Shown here in pieces: positions 46,760-57,681 of a stretch of 64,000 nt of DNA (the stretch's first letter is position 1; every line of letters starts with the position of its first letter). Under the pieces are notes generated by a model. The model made no database searches. It saw only the letters and a program-made list of their open reading frames with translations, and was not told where the DNA came from. Position numbers and translations under genes: made by a program. Origin of the DNA: Calonectria ilicicola (taxonomy: Eukaryota > Ascomycota > Sordariomycetes > Hypocreales > Nectriaceae); NCBI GenBank assembly GCA_020809705.1, contig CP085827.1, forward strand, positions 5,456,001 through 5,520,000, written 5' to 3'.

Positions 46760-49700
46760 ATGAGCCAGTTCTCGCAAGCAACCTCCCCAGCTTTTGGCCA
46801 GCGCCTGATGGTCGATGTTGTTGATAGCATCGCCAAGACCGATCCTTCGAAGCCCTTTGTTTTCACACCAAAGTCCACCAGCCCTGCAGACGGCTGGAAG
46901 CCCATCACCTTTGGGCAAGTTTCACAAGCCATCAACTTTTTAGCGTGGGAAATTACCAGAAACCATGGCTCGGCATCCAGTGAGAAATTCCCCACTATTG
47001 CGTACATTGGGCCCAACGATGTGCGCTACATAATTATTCTGCTTGCATGCATCAAGGCTGGATTCCAAGCTCTGTTTGTATCGCCACGAAACAACAGCTA
47101 TGCCCAAGAGTCTTTGCTTAATGCTACCAACTGCAGCATCGTCTGGCATGCCGACACCTTTGCCGAGACCGTCAAGTCATGGAATGTAAAGCGCCGAGTA
47201 CAAGTCGTTGAAATCCCCTCATTTGAAGCTTGGCTGGAGCCCTCACAGGATTATCCTTACAGCAAATTATTTGATGAGGCAGAATGGGAGCCAGCCATGG
47301 TTCTTCACACTAGCGGGTCTACTGGCGTACCGAAGCCAATCGTTGTCAAGCAAGGTAGCTTGGCCAATGTCGATGGCATGCGCCAACTCCCAGACCTTGA
47401 CGGAGCCGAATTTTGGTTCAAAGCATGGTCTGGACGAAGCAAACGATTCTTCATTCCCATGCCTCTATTCCATGCCGCAGGTCTTGGAATGGCGCTCAGT
47501 CTTGCCGTTTACTATCAGATCCCTGTTGCACTCGGCATCGCTGAACGCCCTGTAAATTCCGACTTGGTCATTGACTGCCTGCGCTATTCCGAGGCCGATG
47601 CAGCGCTTCTGCCCCCTACCATTCTAGAGGAGCTTTCCACCACGAGTGATGGAATTGAAGTCCTGTCAAAATTGAGCTTTGTATCATTTGCAGGAGGTAA
47701 GCAGTACCGCGGTTTTAGGTTATCGATGATAATATTGACTTTTCGAATTATAGGCAACCTCAGTTCGCATGCCGGAGACCACCTTGCTGATAATGGCGTT
47801 TTGCTTTGCAACATCATCTCTTCAACAGAGTAAGTATAAATGCTCCCTAGAGCCCGATCCACACTGACCACTGAATAGATATATTCCATACCCTCTTCAC
47901 TTCCAAACAGACCCAAAGCTATGGCAGTACTTTATCATCAACAGTGAGGCCATGGGCAGCAAGTGGATTTCCCACGAAGATGGCACCTACGAACTGGCTA
48001 TTAAGCGTCAAGACCGCGAACCCGGTTTCCAAAGCATCTTTTACACCTTTCCCGAATTGGACGAATGGTCCACCAAAGACCTCTATGTTCCACACCCAAC
48101 ACTTCGAAACCACTGGGCCTACCGAGGCAGAGCTGACAACATTATCGTCTTCTCTACTGGCGAGAAGCTTAACCCCGTAAGCATTGAGGACATGGTTATG
48201 AGCCACGAGAAGATTCAGGGAGCCGTCGTGGTCGGCCAGGAGAAATTCCAACCAGCAATAATTTTGGAGCCCACTGAGCCATGCGATGGTGAGGCTGTTG
48301 GGGCTCTGATCGAATCGGTCTGGCCAGTGATTGAAAAGGCCAATGCGGCATCTGTGACACACGGCCACATCGTTCGCGACCTTGTCATGGTTGCAAAGCC
48401 CAACAAGCCTTTCTTGCGGGCTGCAAAAGGCACAATATTGCGAAAGGCCACTGTGAAGCTCTACGCCGACGAAGCTGAGGAGTTGTATCAGAATCATGGT
48501 TCCCAGGGCTCCACTGAGGTGGTACAGCTGGACTTGGCAAACGAGGCGGTCTTGACCCAGGGCACCGTTGGCCTCTTTGCTGGAACCATGGGACTTTCCA
48601 AATTGGGTGCTGAATCGGATTTCTTCAGTGCCGGCCTTGATTCCCTGCAGGTTTCTAGTGCAGTTAATCTACTTCGTGCAAGTCTTGAAGCTCTTGGCCA
48701 CAACGTCCCCTCTGACACCATTTCGCCTCGAGTAGTGTACAGGAACCCCACAGCAAAGCAGCTGGCCAATTACATCCTGTCGGCAATCAACCAAGGAGAC
48801 GGCAAGCCAGCTGAAACCGACGACGAGCGCCAAATTCGGGTAATGAAGGATTTGTTATCCAAGTACACGAAGAATTTGCCCGCTGCGAACCCAAACAAGA
48901 AGCAGGCAATCAATGAGGGCTTGACCGTTTTGATCTCTGGCACTACTGGCTCCCTTGGTGCTTACATGCTGGATCGACTCTGCCGACTTGAAACTGTTTC
49001 AAAGGTGGTTGCATTGAACAGAGGCCGAGACGGCGGCAAATCTCGCCAGCCATCAATCAGCGCGGCTCGGGGTCTTGGAACTAACTTTGACAAGGTTGAG
49101 TTCCTCGGCGCTGATGTGACACTGCCGGATCTCGGTCTCGGATTCCTTAAACACAAGGAACTGCTCGCCACTGCCGACCGCATCATTCACAATGCATGGC
49201 CTGTGAACTTCAACATCAGTGTCGCCTCTTTTGAGCCGTCTATCCGTGGTGTACGCAACCTTGTCAACTTTTCCGCTGCTGCGGCCAAGCCAGTGCCGAT
49301 TGTCTTCATCTCCAGCATTAGCACCGTCAAGGACTGGGAGGATGGCCAAAAGGTCCCAGAGATTTCTCTAGAAGATTTAGAGCTCCCACACATGGGCTAC
49401 GGACGATCCAAGCTTCTCGGAAGTCTTATTTTGGATGCGGCAGCCCAGCAATCTGGTCTGCCAACAGCAACTGTCCGTGTTGGACAGGTTGCAGGTCCCA
49501 AGGGTGAGAAGGGTGCTTGGAACCGACAGGAATGGTTCCCGACCATTATTGCCAGCTCCTTGTATCTTGGGGCTCTTCCAGCCTCTCTTGGTCCTTACAA
49601 TGTCGTCGACTGGGTGCCGGTAGAAGATGTGGCAGGCATCATCCTCGACGCAGCTGGAATCACAGTTCAAGCTCCGGCATCAGACGTCTCGGGCTACTTC

Positions 49701-50027
49701 CATGCAGTGAACCCGAATGTCACTGAGTGGCCTGAGCTGGCAGCGGCAGTTAAGGAGCATTACGGTGAGAGAATCAAGGAGATTATTTCACTAGAAGACT
49801 GGGTGGCACGACTGGAGGAGAGTGGAAAACACACTGTGGATCTGGAGAAGAACCCCGGTATCAAGTTGATGGATACATACACTGGTATGCTCGAGGCTGA
49901 AAAAGCAAAGGCGGGCCACGTGTTTTTCGATATGGAGCGAACGCTTGCCCACAGTCCCACAGTTAAAAGTCTCGGCCAAATCACTCCCAGCTTGATGGCA
50001 CACTGGTGCAAGCAGTGGGGGTTTTAA
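46760..50027 (+). CDS. NRPS-like adenylate-forming reductase (A-T-R)
   Basis: It should activate a carboxylic acid as the adenylate, load it on a phosphopantetheine arm and release it reductively as an aldehyde (or alcohol). Exons 46760-47696, 47754-47829 and 47879-50027 join in phase (donors GTAAGC and GTAAGT) to give 1053 residues, typical of the group. The adenylation domain spans about 20-540 with HTSGSTGVPKP (about 182-192) and a YRGRADN segment near its end. The carrier domain contains FFSAGLDSLQ, the attachment Ser being about residue 593. The reductase domain (about 685-1053) has the nucleotide-binding ISGTTGSLGAYML and a YGRSK catalytic motif near 845, then a WVPVEDVA segment. No condensation domain is present. 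The substrate cannot be read from sequence. An SDR and an FAD monooxygenase on the same strand follow within 6 kb. Confidence 0.9.
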
Positions 50028-50770
50028 GAATGGATGGAAACAAAATTTAATTATTGTTAATGATTGATTAATAGATGAACAATTAGACTAAATAATACAC
50101 AATAGATTGACAAGGATGGCGTTTGTCGATTCCCAATTGCGCATCAATGTGTTCGACACCAACTTGTGAGTGTCAGCAAATAACACCGTGAAAGTAATTT
50201 ACAGCGTAGGTTACGGAGACTTGAGATTTTAAAATGCTGTCAGTGATTGGGTGGAAAGCAGAAGATCTCCTCGGGCTGCGCAACGAACAACTCAGCTGTC
50301 CAAAAATGGCTTCGCTTTAAACCAGGCTAGTGTTTAGTTGCTCCACAATGAATCAGTTGTCCTTCCACGATTGGCTGCACTCTTGTAGCACTCATTCAAA
50401 ATTAGCTGCGCCAAGATCATTTTCCTTGGCAACTACACCGAAATATTGGTCGTGAATGAAACTTGAATTGTGCCAAGGACCGATTAACGAACCAACAAAG
50501 CGCGAGGCTTGCCAAGAGTATGTGTCTGAGATTGCGTGTGCCCACTGGCTGTAAAAGTTCTCCTGACTCACGCCAATCTCCTAAGAAATCCATCTGCCCT
50601 GGTTGCTGAATGTTTCTTCAGCTGTAGTACACCTACGGTGTGCAAAGAAGGTAGCCCACAAGTTCCGTAACGCATCGTCGTCGGCTTGCATCTCGTTTTT
50701 ACTCAGTATGATGGCAGTGCCATTGTCTTGATCGACAAGGCGGCAAACAGCAAGGTAATTTAGTGACCGG
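50028..50770. other. 3' flank between convergent genes
   Basis: AT-rich 3' sequence after the NRPS-like gene, and the 3' side of the minus-strand small secreted protein gene. I see no other gene. Confidence 0.45.
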
Positions 50771-51392
50771 TTACAACCACACAACAAATCCCCCAGCAAC
50801 AACTCCCCCAATTACCACCGCTAGCATTGCCCATCCTCCCGGCGGCGCAATTCCTACCGCTGCATTCCCTCCATCTTCACCTTCGCTGTTTGTGGTCTGT
50901 TGCGTTGCCTCCCCTGTGACAGAGCTTCCAGTCCCGCTTCCAGCATCCGACGAGCGCGTTTCCCCTGGCACGGTGCCTGTTATCAATGCATCGCACCCAG
51001 CTGTTGACCAGCTAGAAAGAAGCCTCGAAAGCGAGCTTGTACTGGTAGAGGGGTAGCACCTGGGTGCGTAAGTAAGGGGGCGATTGGCAAAAGAAAAAAA
51101 GAAAAAAGGTCAGAAGAAACCGGCTCACGTACTCGATCATGTTGCTGATGGAACTGCATCTGCACTCCTCAAGGTTTTGCGAGTAGCTGTCGTTGATGCC
51201 ACCCATATTCACAGCTTGCGCAGCAGAGGCGCATCGTGTCATGCTGGTGGAGGCGGCAGTGGAACATTGTGCAAAAGGTGCGGTTTTTAATGTGGTAGTA
51301 GTAGAGTAGGCGTCATCGGACGTTGACAAGGCTGAGGTTTGCACACTGAGTTTAGTTGTGGCAAGAATCGAGAGCAAAGTGAGAAATTTCAT
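50771..51392 (-). CDS. small secreted or surface-anchored six-Cys protein
   Basis: Unknown function. Exons 51392-51133 and 51059-50771 (donor GTACGT, acceptor CCCAG) give 182 residues. A signal peptide covers about 1-20 (hydrophobic LTLLSILATT). The mature N-terminal part is rich in Ser, Thr and Ala and contains six Cys: two spaced within AQC...TRC, a Cys-Arg-Cys pair, one directly after the splice junction, and one in TAGCDA. A Ser/Gly/Thr stretch of low complexity follows. The C-terminus is a hydrophobic segment (WAMLAVVIGGVVAGGFVVWL, 163-182) that could be a membrane anchor or GPI signal. The Cys count and layout recall fungal cell-surface proteins, but no CFEM motif is clear. It sits on the opposite strand to its biosynthetic-looking neighbours, and I have no evidence it works with them. 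Confidence 0.6.
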
Positions 51393-52279
51393 TGTTCCGT
51401 GGTGTAGTTAGTTGGTAGGATCAAATACGAAGATGTTGTTTTGAAGTGATTAAAGTAATGGAAAGCGCGTTTCCTTCTTTTCTATTTTCCTTTTTCATTT
51501 TTTAGTGCCCCATGCTAATTGAAATGACGAAAGTGGCTGATTTTAATTGTGGGCTGTCTTGTTTAAAAGCCACGACTCCGTCCACGCAATTGTGTTTGAA
51601 GAATGAGCAGGCCTTACGTCGAACCGACACAGGATAACAATAAAGGCTATGAAATATAGTAAAAGGATAGTAAGGGCAATCTAATTGTATTGAAAACTAG
51701 ATGACCCTGTCACTTATGGCGCATTGCCGTTCCGTCTGTATACCCTATTGGTTGCTGCGTGCCGGATCCACGTGGCATAAATTATAATGATCTTTTTTCA
51801 TTTGGTCCTTAAATTTAAGTAGTTCTTTATTGACCTACGATTTGCTTGGTTAATGTGTGTTGGGACGTGCGTTGTGCGGCCTTCGAGCCGATCGTAAGCC
51901 TAGGCCATAATAATTAGTGAAGTTATTCACGATATTTCATTCATAACCTAGCTAATATTCCTGATTGTGTTTAGTTGCAGTTATGCAAGGAGCCAACGAA
52001 TATTCTACGTACGCTAGCTCTTTTACGTTAGGTTCCGTTCCTCAAAGCTGTTCCGAGTACATACATCGGAACTTCCGAAGTGGACCATCCTGCTTGATAG
52101 GACTTGCAGGGGTCTGAGATTGAGATTGGGTACTGGTCAGTGTGTCAATGATAAGATCGTTTAATGGATCTAAAATAAAATATCCGACTGTAAATATAGA
52201 TGCATTTATGCTTTATAGGTAGGCGCTTGTGGTGTGCTACTGCTAGCCAACAAATTGTTGCAACCATCCGAAGACCACA
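51393..52279. other. divergent spacer before the SDR gene
   Basis: About 890 bp between the divergently placed secreted-protein gene and the SDR gene, and so the promoter of both. It is AT-rich with no ORF of note. Confidence 0.45.
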
Positions 52280-53163
52280 ATGTCCAATCAGCCAGAAGCC
52301 CCCCAAAATGTCCGTCAATTGTTTGACTTGCGAGACCGTAATTATATCGTGACGGGTGGCGCCCAAGGAATAGGGTTCGCCATTACCCGAGCAATTTGCG
52401 AAATGGGAGGTAATGTTGCCGTGTTGGATATACAGCAATCCCCTGTCAAGGAATTCTCTTCGCTTAGTGCCCTGGGAACAAAGACATTTTACATCCAGAC
52501 AGACGTGACAAAGCAAGAGAGCCTTGAAAATGGAATTGCGGCCGCTATTCGCGAGCTGGGCTCAATTGACGGCTGCGTCCCTTGCGCTGGCATCGCCATT
52601 GATAAGCCATTTTTTGACCAGACCTGGGAAGAGTTTACCAGGATCCAGGAAATCAACGTGAGAAGGCAATGGTTCTTGGACAAAATACAATTGCTAAAGT
52701 TAGGTAGGTTCGTGGTACATTTTTCACAGCCCAGCTCGTGGCCAAACAAATCACCCAGCAAGCAACGCCTGGCAGCATGGTGCTTATTGCGTCCCAGTCA
52801 GCCCATATAGCGCTCCCAGGCTACCGTATGGCAGCGTACAATGCTTCAAAGGGTGGCGTCATGATGCTTGCCAAGGCATTGGCCGTTGAGCTTGCTCCAT
52901 TAAATATTCGTGTAAACACTATTTCGCCTGGTTTTGTCGATTCTGATATGACGCGCTCCGTACGAGCCTCGAAATCCAAGGCAGAAGGAGACCAAATGTG
53001 GTTGGCGCCTCCCAATAAGCGTCTGAGCACGACGAATGATTTGGTTGGCGCTGTTGTCTATCTATTGAGCGATGCGGCAAAGCACACGACAGCTACGGAT
53101 ATTGCTATTACGGGAGGTTTGCATGCTGGGACGATCGATGGCCTTATTACGTATGAGGATTAA
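52280..53163 (+). CDS. short-chain dehydrogenase/reductase
   Basis: A classical NAD(P)-dependent SDR of 277 residues. Exons are 52280-52657 and 52708-53163, split by a 50-nt intron with donor GTGAGA and acceptor GTAG. This junction restores an Ile-Asn-Val-Arg-Gly-Thr-Phe-Phe strand, which confirms it. The cofactor motif TGGAQGIG lies at 25-32, Tyr170 and Lys174 form the YxxxK motif in AAYNASK, and the catalytic Ser is in ASQSAH (about 155-157). The PGFVDSDMT segment after it is typical of the reductases. It resembles xylulose/arabinitol-type reductases, but the substrate is not predictable. It lies downstream of an NRPS-like reductase and upstream of an FAD monooxygenase, so it may act on their products. 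Confidence 0.9.
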
Positions 53164-53866
53164 ACCTCAAACCTAGCAGTATTCTTAGATTGGCGGCTGA
53201 ATATATTCATTCTTCAGAGAACCAAGCTAATTATATTTAGAACCCAAAATTGAGTGTGTTGCAATTCTTGCCAAGTTTGCAAGAAACTATTTTTGGACTA
53301 GTCTAGTCTCTTTGATGAGCACCCGGCCGGCGGTATTTACCCCTCACGAGTAATGAGCCATCATCCCACCCTTTTTGGCTGCACTTCCGCCAGTGATCAA
53401 TGGAGCTAATGTCGCTGCCCACCAAAATCGACAAGGAGTTGGCTCGGAATGGATACCGGAAGGACCGTGCTAGCATGGCTCACCGCAATCAATTGGTGCA
53501 TGGCGGATGACGGGCAGTTTCCGTCCTCCATCTTATTGGATGACACCTGCATAACGCGTAAGACCAGCGTAGGATCGCGCGAAACAACACCTTCCAACGT
53601 ATCAAGTGTGGGGTGACTGCTGTGAGCCAGGGACCGGCAGATTGCCCCTATCAGGGCTTTCTCATGTCGCTTCAAGGGAGTTGGTTGCGTTATCCACCTG
53701 AGATCTACATTCTAGGGAACGACCGAGCACGGAGCTTTAAATAGTTGAAGGAATGCTTGCTGCCCTACTTTTCAATTCAATTCTGGCCGGTTTTGGACCC
53801 TGGCCTAGTTTCTGCGTATTGTCTTTGTTTGTGACTGTGACTTGACAACGGTTTCCAAACAAAATC
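53164..53866. other. promoter region of the monooxygenase gene
   Basis: It contains a TTTAAATAG TATA-like element at about 53735-53743, roughly 125 bp before the start codon of the monooxygenase. Short ORFs are accidental. Confidence 0.4.
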
Positions 53867-55575
53867 ATGGAGTCGTATGAGGTAGTAATTGTTGGCGCAG
53901 GTACGTAACCCTGGCTACTCACTCCAGCCCCGCGCTGATTTAGAAAGGCTGGCATGGATTGGCTGCTGCAAAGGCATATGTGCAGCTTCATCCAGATGCA
54001 AAGCTGGCCGTGTTTGAATCCGCCGAGTCATGCGGTGGAACATGGTCCCAAAACCGCTTGTACCCTGGTCTCAAGTCGAACAACATGCTTGGCACATATG
54101 AATTTCCCGATTTCCCAATGACGGAGAAGTACGGTGTAAAGCCCTTGAGCCATATTCCCGGTACCGTCTTGCATCGTTACCTGACGGATTTTGCCAAGCA
54201 TTTCGATTTTTTCCAGCACATCCAATTCAACACATCGGTTGATCTGGTCGAGTCCAATGGCTCTGGAGGATGGCGCCTCAATGTCGCGTCTCCAGACGGA
54301 TCTCGTTCTGTGGAAACAGCAAGGCTGATTCTGGCAACCGGATTGACATCGACACCAAACATGCCCGAGTACCGGGGCTCTGAAAATTTTGGTGCACCAA
54401 TCTTCCACGCCAAAGACTATTGCAAGCAGGCTCCCACTCTCGGGGCTATAAAAAATGCCGTGGTTGTCGGTGGCGCAAAGTCAGCATACGACGTTGCTTA
54501 CTCAATGGTACACAGCGGTGTTGAGGTAGACCTCATTATCCGACCAAATGGACATGGTCCTGTCTGGATCTCGCCGTCATTTGTCACACCTCTCAAGAAG
54601 CGACTTGACCAAATCCTCAACATCCGATGGATGTCTTGGTTCAGTCCTTGTCCTTGGGGCGGCGAGGATGGCTTTCCCATTGTGCGTCGACTTCTGCACA
54701 GTACCGCTTTGGGCCAATTCCTTGTTGATGGATTCTGGAGTCTCCTTAGCGGCGATGTTCTTTCTGCGAATGCGTATGATAGTCACCCCGAATTGAAAAA
54801 GCTCAAACCCTGGAATTCCGCGTTTTGGATTGGAAGTGGACTGAGTATTTTGAACTATGACACCAGTCTATTCGACCTTGTCAAGCAGGGCAAAATTCGG
54901 GTCCACATCGATAACATTGATCACTTGGAGCCTCAGAAAGTGGTACTGTCTTCTGGTGAAACTTTGACTGCGGGCGTAATTGTCTGCTCCACAGGGTGGA
55001 AGAAGCAGTCTTCCATTAGGTTTGGAGATTTAGGCGAAAGATGTCTCGGCCTTCCTTACTCAGATGACAAGCAAAAGGAACTTAATCAAGAGGCCGATGC
55101 ACAGGTACTCTCCATGTTCCCACGACTAAAGAACCAACCGAAGCTGGCCTTTGAGCCCCCAGAGGCAGACCCAATTAGAATGTATCGTTTTATTGTTCCG
55201 CCAACAATGATGGACTCGAAAAACCTCGCTTTTGCAGGAATGGTCTCAACGGTCAGCACGGCATTTTGCGCAACTATTCAAGGTCTTTGGATTACTGCAT
55301 TCTTTGACGTAGCTTTGGACCGTCTGCCTAGTACTCAAAAAGAGATTGTGGACGAAATCATGTTGCACACGCAATGGGGCAAATGGCGATACCCATGCGG
55401 ATACGGTGCCACGTTGCCGGATCTCGTGTTCGAAGCTGTTCCATACGCCAACATGTTGATGAAAGACCTTGGATTAAATGTGCATCGCAAAAGCAACTTT
55501 ATTTCTGAGCTTGTATCCCCATACACACCTCAAGACTTTCGTGGCGTGATTGCGGAATGGCAAGCGAAACAATGA
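53867..55575 (+). CDS. FAD-dependent monooxygenase (FMO/Baeyer-Villiger-like)
   Basis: A flavoprotein monooxygenase expected to hydroxylate a substrate or insert oxygen using NADPH. Exon 1 (53867-53900) encodes only the first strand, MESYEVVIVGAG; exon 2 is 53948-55575. The 47-nt intron (GTACGT...AAAG) restores the GAGWHG dinucleotide motif (10-15), giving 553 residues. CGGTW follows near residue 40. An ATG motif-like GLTSTPNMP segment and a FGAPIFHAKDY stretch (about 150-160) resemble the FMO/BVMO fingerprint, which then runs into VVVGGAKSAYDVA, a second nucleotide-binding motif. A third segment (STGWKK) is the ATG-type motif near the C-terminal third. The C-terminus has WKFxP-free hydrophobic helices. 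The length is normal. No membrane anchor is evident. It is probably a tailoring enzyme for the nearby NRPS-like product; this is inference. Confidence 0.86.
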
Positions 55576-55905
55576 GGCATCAAAACCACCACAGTCCAAT
55601 TTTATTGACTATCATATGGACAGACTCTATATCAGCAGAATAATAACTAGACTGATAGTCAAAAAGCGGACTACGTAGAGGTTTTGTTTATACATTCTTT
55701 GGTTTCATGGGGTAGTAGGATATGTATCTGGGATGCCCCAAATAATGAGCTGTGATTGGAAGGGTTCCATTTCCGTATTCTATGTGAGGCACATTCGGCT
55801 CAAATTCAGAAAATATAGTACAATTGGATAGTGAAAGCATGAAAACTGTGACACAGCCAAATTCGATGACTATCTCAGAAGGTACCAGTGGTCATGCATG
55901 AAATG
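55576..55905. other. convergent 3' region
   Basis: 3' flank of the monooxygenase gene and of the kinase pseudogene. I see no gene. Confidence 0.45.
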
Positions 55906-56823
55906 CTAACTTCCAAGCATATCCATAATCTTTTCCAATCCTTGTTCATCACCTTCGAATGTGCCTGTCTTGTCTTTATCAACCCATCCAGGTGTATAGC
56001 CACCATCGAAGTCTATAACCCAGGCATTCTGATCCTGACCAACCAAGACATTTGCAGCCTTGACATCGCCCCAAATTATTCCATGCTTGTGCAGCGCGTC
56101 AACCGATGTTTTAATTTGAGTTGCCCATCGAGCAATCAACTGAGGAGAGCTATCACTAACTAGATAACTGGATAGCATCTCAGCCTGATCGATCCAGCGA
56201 AAGAGCATTCCAACCACTACATCATCTCCTTATTGAACAACACCTTATAATTGATAAATATAGGTTTGCGGGGGAGGAGGAATCTGGGACTCAATGATCT
56301 GTTTATGTATCACGAGCTCCTTTGGAGGACGATGTCTACCAAATTGATGTTGGAACGCTTTGTAGAAACAAGCAATTGGCGTCCCATCTAGTCCATCAAC
56401 CATAACTTACTTTAGATATTGGATCAGGTGATCCCGAGGAAGATTACAGCAGATCTTAACATTAGTGGTATTATACGGCCGAGTCCACTGACCCAATTCA
56501 CCAACAAACGCACGACCTAGATCGAGTCTCCGAGCATCCCCCAAGTCAACCCTTTTGGTATCTAGTTGATACGGTTGCAATGTCTCATCCGTAACCTTGA
56601 GAGCGCAAACAAAGTACCGAGAAGGAAATAAATACTGCTCCAATGTCGGTTGCGTGTTCAGAAAACGTGGCTCCGGTACCGGTGCCAGTGCAATAATTAA
56701 GGAATCGAAACAAGCTGTAAGCCAGTCGTATGCTTCGTCTGAACTAAGCTCGTCGTCCTCGTCTTCATCTTTGTCAGACCTCAAAAAATTGATATAATTC
56801 AAATAACTATCTGATACGATCAA
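55906..56823 (-). pseudogene. fungal protein-kinase-like pseudogene with three TAA codons
   Basis: A single minus-strand frame of about 306 codons shows the features of a fungal kinase-like family. Its C-terminal part carries HKHGIIWGDVKAANVLV, the catalytic loop with its Asp and Asn, and VIDFDGGY in place of the DFG motif, then a GWVDKDKTGT activation-segment-like stretch. Three in-frame TAA codons break the frame: 56407-56409, 56245-56247 and 56230-56232. No ATG starts the frame (it opens with TTG; a TAG lies just upstream). The region between the stops still reads like family sequence (VDGLDGTPIACFYKAF, then GVVQ before the third stop). A single donor GTAAG overlaps the first TAA, but no intron can remove all three without losing conserved sequence. 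I consider it broken. Confidence 0.75.
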
Positions 56824-56980
56824 AGAGGCGATGGCCGGAGGCTAGAGGCCTTGGTGGGCACGAAGGGCCGGAAAGCTGCTGTAAGCAGGGAAATGGATTG
56901 TATTGATGTGTGATAAAGGATCAAGAAGCTAGGTTGAGAGGGCCCTGCGGGCCCTTATGTGACTACCCCTCCTCACGTGA

Positions 56981-57439
56981 CTACCGTCGCGTATCACTGT
57001 CATAAAACACTGGTGATTGGGTAAATTCGGTAGGGTCAATTTTGCAGTAAAACACTTGGCCGCCTGTCGCTCGAATCACTAGACTGCAATCATTGTCTAC
57101 CATATGTAGTAGAGAGGTTTGTGATCTGTAGTGCTTGCACACCGACATCTCGACCACATAGGAGTCTTTCTTCACAGCGAAAAAATGGAGGTTTGTCGAT
57201 GGGTTGCGTGTTAAAAAAGGCGAGCGTGTAATTGGTACTGTGATGATTGTCGAGACACTGGAAGCCCTATTTTCCTTTAGATAAGAAGTCCAGGTGTTGG
57301 AGCACGTACCGGGCGAGAAATACTGCCTGGTGTCGTCGGCCGTGTCATGTGATGTGAGCTGCATCATTTCTTGGTTGAGCGGTGTCAAGATGTCTAACTC
57401 ATGCAGTAGTCGAGCCCAACAGCGGGTCCGGTTGTCCAT
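56981..57439 (-). CDS. hypothetical ORF, 152 residues
   Basis: It is open from ATG 57439. The translation has a hydrophilic N-terminus, a middle with Thr/Ser stretches (STIITVPITRSPF), and a beta-rich end (GGQVFYCKIDPTEF). I recognise no domain. It lies just upstream of the kinase pseudogene on the same strand but in a different frame, so it might be a leftover of that gene's 5' part or a separate orphan. Codon composition does not distinguish coding from chance. Confidence 0.35.
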   Translation of the reverse strand: MDNRTRCWARLLHELDILTPLNQEMMQLTSHDTADDTRQYFSPGTCSNTWTSYLKENRASSVSTIITVPITRSPFLTRNPSTNLHFFAVKKDSYVVEMSVCKHYRSQTSLLHMVDNDCSLVIRATGGQVFYCKIDPTEFTQSPVFYDSDTRR

Positions 57440-57681
57440 ATTGAAGGGTAATTAATCCTCCAGAGACAGGCAAAGCACGTATATCACACATTAATTGAAA
57501 TTTCGGTTTCACTGCCTTTAATCTGATCACTTTCTTGGGTTGGCACTATGATGGCCCCTGCGGCTGTTGCATTCGCCTCAACAGTATGGTTCTCTTCACG
57601 TCCAACACTTCGGATTTTAACGTCGAGTCTAAGTCTTTACCCCAGATATTCTCTCAGACCTCAGAGTGAATCAGTAACATC

